Source: Dinghuibacter sp964544695
Lineage (GTDB): Bacteria > Bacteroidota > Bacteroidia > Chitinophagales > Chitinophagaceae
Direction of reading: 5' to 3'
Length of the DNA: 64,000 nt
Assembly: GCA_964544695.1 (NCBI GenBank)
Contig: CAZJDB010000038.1
Location: forward strand, 6,687-70,686
The notes beneath the pieces are model-generated. The model searched no databases, was not told the DNA's origin, and saw nothing but the letters and a program-made list of their open reading frames with translations. Position 1 is the first letter of the stretch. The number at the start of each line of letters is the position of its first letter. Shown here one piece after another: positions 62,020-64,000 of this stretch. The position numbers and the translations under genes are program-made.

Positions 62020-64000
62020 ATGAAGGGAAGTTACGTCATTGCCTTGTTGGTTTGTTTAAGTATTTGCAGGAATGTGAACGGTCAAAGCGACTCCATTCAG
62101 AAGATCCAAATCCCCCTCAATCGCCAGATATTTCATGATCGTATTGATACAGAGCAGGTAAGGGCGGATCAAATGGACGGCAAACGGGACAGCATCCTTC
62201 ACGTTTCGACAAGACCGGGGGTAAATAAGCTGGCGTCCCGGGCCATTTTCCAGGACGTGGACCAGATTCAGTGGCGGATCGAGACGGATAAACGCCTTCC
62301 GGGGAATAATCAAAAGATCAAGTACCTGAGATATTTACAGGAACTCGTTCGGGATTTCGAGAACCGATATTACCTGAAACTGTTCGATCCCGCCCATACG
62401 GAAGCCCTGGTCAAGGATTTTCAAAGGGTTATGGATGCGGATATACAGGGGACCAGCATGGAGGATTTGATCCAGGAAATGCCCTATGACGAAGGGGCCA
62501 TCCTGGTGACCATATTCAATGACAACCCCGGGGTCCTGGCGGCGGGTAAGGAAGTGTTTCTCAAATATTGCGCCTTGCATACCAGTGAAATCCTGGACAA
62601 TATCCTGCCATACAAGGACGAGCCCTTCGCCGACAGCCTTATTTCCGTGGTGGCCGTAAAAAGGCCAAACCAGTTGTACAGTTATGCCCAGGCCCTGGGC
62701 AACCCTGTTTCGGAGCTCATACGGCGAAACAAGGATCGCCGGGTGGAAGTCCTGGTCCGCTTATCCGACAACAAGAACGGTCGTCTGTACTTCCCCTTCA
62801 TGGACGACCTCCTGAGCGGGAAGCAAACGATGGATGACATTGCCAAAACCTTTGGAAATGACGTGGACTATTATAAGCTGCTCGTTAGGACCGAAACCGA
62901 TTACGCCCACCGCATGATCATGGGGGATACGCCCATAGCCATGCGCGATTTGACTAACCAGTTGCAGAAAAAAGCCTTGGAAGTGTTCGTCACCCAGATC
63001 AACGAGCTGCACGAATCTCCCGATCCGGTGCGCTTCAAGTGCCTGGAACCCCTGAGCGCTCAGGAGTTATACTACCTGATCGTACTGTGTGAGGAAGACA
63101 TTTTCACTTCCAGTTATGTCCATGTATATAAGGAGATGATGGACAAGATCAACCACCGGGGGGACTCCCTGTTGATCGATGTCTCCTTCGATAAATTCAA
63201 GAAATTTATCAAGATGGCGGCCGCCTATAATACCCTGGGCGACTTTTTGAAGTCCATGAGCGATAATGACGCCATGAAGCTCATGGCTGCCTTTGTGCGC
63301 CGCCTGGACCGGACCGAGGACAATAGCCTGGAAGATGCAGTGGATGTAGCGGATTCTTATGCCAGCATCAGCGATCCGGCGTTAAGGGACTTCATCCTGA
63401 CCGAAACCGAACGCTGTTATCTGTCATCCATGGCGGATAAGAATAAACGGGGGGAGGCGATTTACGAGCTCCTTCAGACCATATTTTCTTCTACGGATTC
63501 CACGGGACAAGTCGACCTCACGAAAAGCCTGGGCATTCCGCCCATCTACAAAGTCACCGACCAAAGCCTTGTCGATACCAGTGGGAAAGTGGTGGAACAG
63601 GTCTTTTTCTATGGGGACAAGGATGGCCTCCAGTCTTACAATGACTTTATGGGATTGTTCAATAACAAGGACTGGAAGTTTATGAAGAACAAGGAATGGA
63701 TCACGATCAAATCGGTGAAGGGTCGCCCGATCTGGATCTACGCCAACCTGCCCCTGAATAACGACAAAAACCTCGACTCCCTCGCGCAGATTCACCTCTG
63801 CAGGTATCTGGAGGATGAAAACCTGGACCCTACGATCGTGATCCACCGGGGCCACAGTTACCACGTCAAATACACCATCGCCCAGATCCCGGCATCGGCG
63901 CGCATCATCATCCTGGGATCCTGCGGGGGCTACAATAACCTGAAGGATGTACTGACCGTTTGTCCCGATGCCCACATCATATCCAGTAAGCAAACGGGGA
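62020..64000 (+). CDS. Secreted protein with possible clan CD cysteine-peptidase signature (3' partial)
   Basis: The frame is open from the ATG at 62020 to the window end (660 codons, no stop). The protein has a signal peptide (MKGSYVIALLVCLSICRNVNG). A long, mainly helical, charged region (about 25-500) shows no family I recognise. Near the visible end, IVIHRGHSYH (His612) is followed 23 residues later by RIIILGSCGGYNN (Cys635). A hydrophobic strand ending in Gly-His, and another ending in a small residue plus Cys, is the dyad arrangement of clan CD peptidases such as gingipains, caspases and CHAT proteins. It is divergent from the PhoB-like gene. Confidence 0.7.
   Translation, partial: MKGSYVIALLVCLSICRNVNGQSDSIQKIQIPLNRQIFHDRIDTEQVRADQMDGKRDSILHVSTRPGVNKLASRAIFQDVDQIQWRIETDKRLPGNNQKIKYLRYLQELVRDFENRYYLKLFDPAHTEALVKDFQRVMDADIQGTSMEDLIQEMPYDEGAILVTIFNDNPGVLAAGKEVFLKYCALHTSEILDNILPYKDEPFADSLISVVAVKRPNQLYSYAQALGNPVSELIRRNKDRRVEVLVRLSDNKNGRLYFPFMDDLLSGKQTMDDIAKTFGNDVDYYKLLVRTETDYAHRMIMGDTPIAMRDLTNQLQKKALEVFVTQINELHESPDPVRFKCLEPLSAQELYYLIVLCEEDIFTSSYVHVYKEMMDKINHRGDSLLIDVSFDKFKKFIKMAAAYNTLGDFLKSMSDNDAMKLMAAFVRRLDRTEDNSLEDAVDVADSYASISDPALRDFILTETERCYLSSMADKNKRGEAIYELLQTIFSSTDSTGQVDLTKSLGIPPIYKVTDQSLVDTSGKVVEQVFFYGDKDGLQSYNDFMGLFNNKDWKFMKNKEWITIKSVKGRPIWIYANLPLNNDKNLDSLAQIHLCRYLEDENLDPTIVIHRGHSYHVKYTIAQIPASARIIILGSCGGYNNLKDVLTVCPDAHIISSKQTG

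Overview
The window reads as chromosomal core sequence of a Bacteroidota bacterium. Marker genes are the type IX secretion/gliding core gldK-gldL-gldM-gldN, gldB, a SusC/SusD pair, and lineage-restricted families such as DUF4271 and DUF4783. Promoters have the Bacteroidota form TAnnTTTG. The fairly high GC content and gene style suggest Chitinophagaceae or a relative, which is inference. No insertion sequence, prophage, integrase or CRISPR array was seen, and the only tRNA is tRNA-Arg(CCG).

Layout. 1-2100: end of a CpsB/YwqE-type phosphatase, a VOC-fold protein, isopentenyl-diphosphate isomerase, a MarR regulator and the tRNA. 2111-5583: a vitamin B12 unit on the minus strand (cobalamin riboswitch, BtuB-like receptor, DUF71 ATP-pyrophosphatase, MarC). 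5670-9567: TolC-like channel, export adaptor and gpsA. 9640-14526: a 36-residue membrane peptide, hemW, an Omp85 protein, DUF4271 and hemD. 14547-21636: a YyaL-like protein and gldKLMN, closed by a strong terminator. 21637-22357: non-coding and packed with hairpins. 22358-27264: a minus-strand ECF sigma operon that includes uvrC. 27347-35377: gpmI, DUF4783, nadC, a SUI1 factor, apaG, gldB, nadE and serS. 35404-39696: a coiled-coil secreted protein, a POT peptide transporter and purD. 39832-46434: the rod-shape operon mreB-mreC-mreD-PBP2-rodA plus a metallo-hydrolase. 46757-48610: a second ECF sigma operon. 48651-53259: transketolase C-terminal half, galE, rfbA, and a PiT phosphate transporter with its DUF47 partner. 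53260-54294: a 1-kb regulatory region. 54295-60033: susC, susD and a glycerophosphodiester phosphodiesterase. 60128-61869: a PhoR-like kinase and PhoB-like regulator. 62020-end: a secreted protein with a possible clan CD peptidase signature, cut by the window edge.

The most interesting region is 51.6-61.9 kb. Phosphate uptake genes, a susCD-phosphodiesterase operon and a PhoB/PhoR-type pair lie together. Three nearly identical arrays of 7-bp cores at 11-bp spacing precede susC, which is the geometry bound by PhoB-family regulators. I infer a SusCD-based system for scavenging glycerophosphodiesters under phosphate control. Other leads are the B12 salvage operon, the hairpin cluster at 21.98-22.32 kb with a candidate small RNA, promoters placed directly against start codons (likely leaderless mRNAs), and the peptidase-like protein at the right edge. 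All calls come from reading the sequence; no database search was possible.
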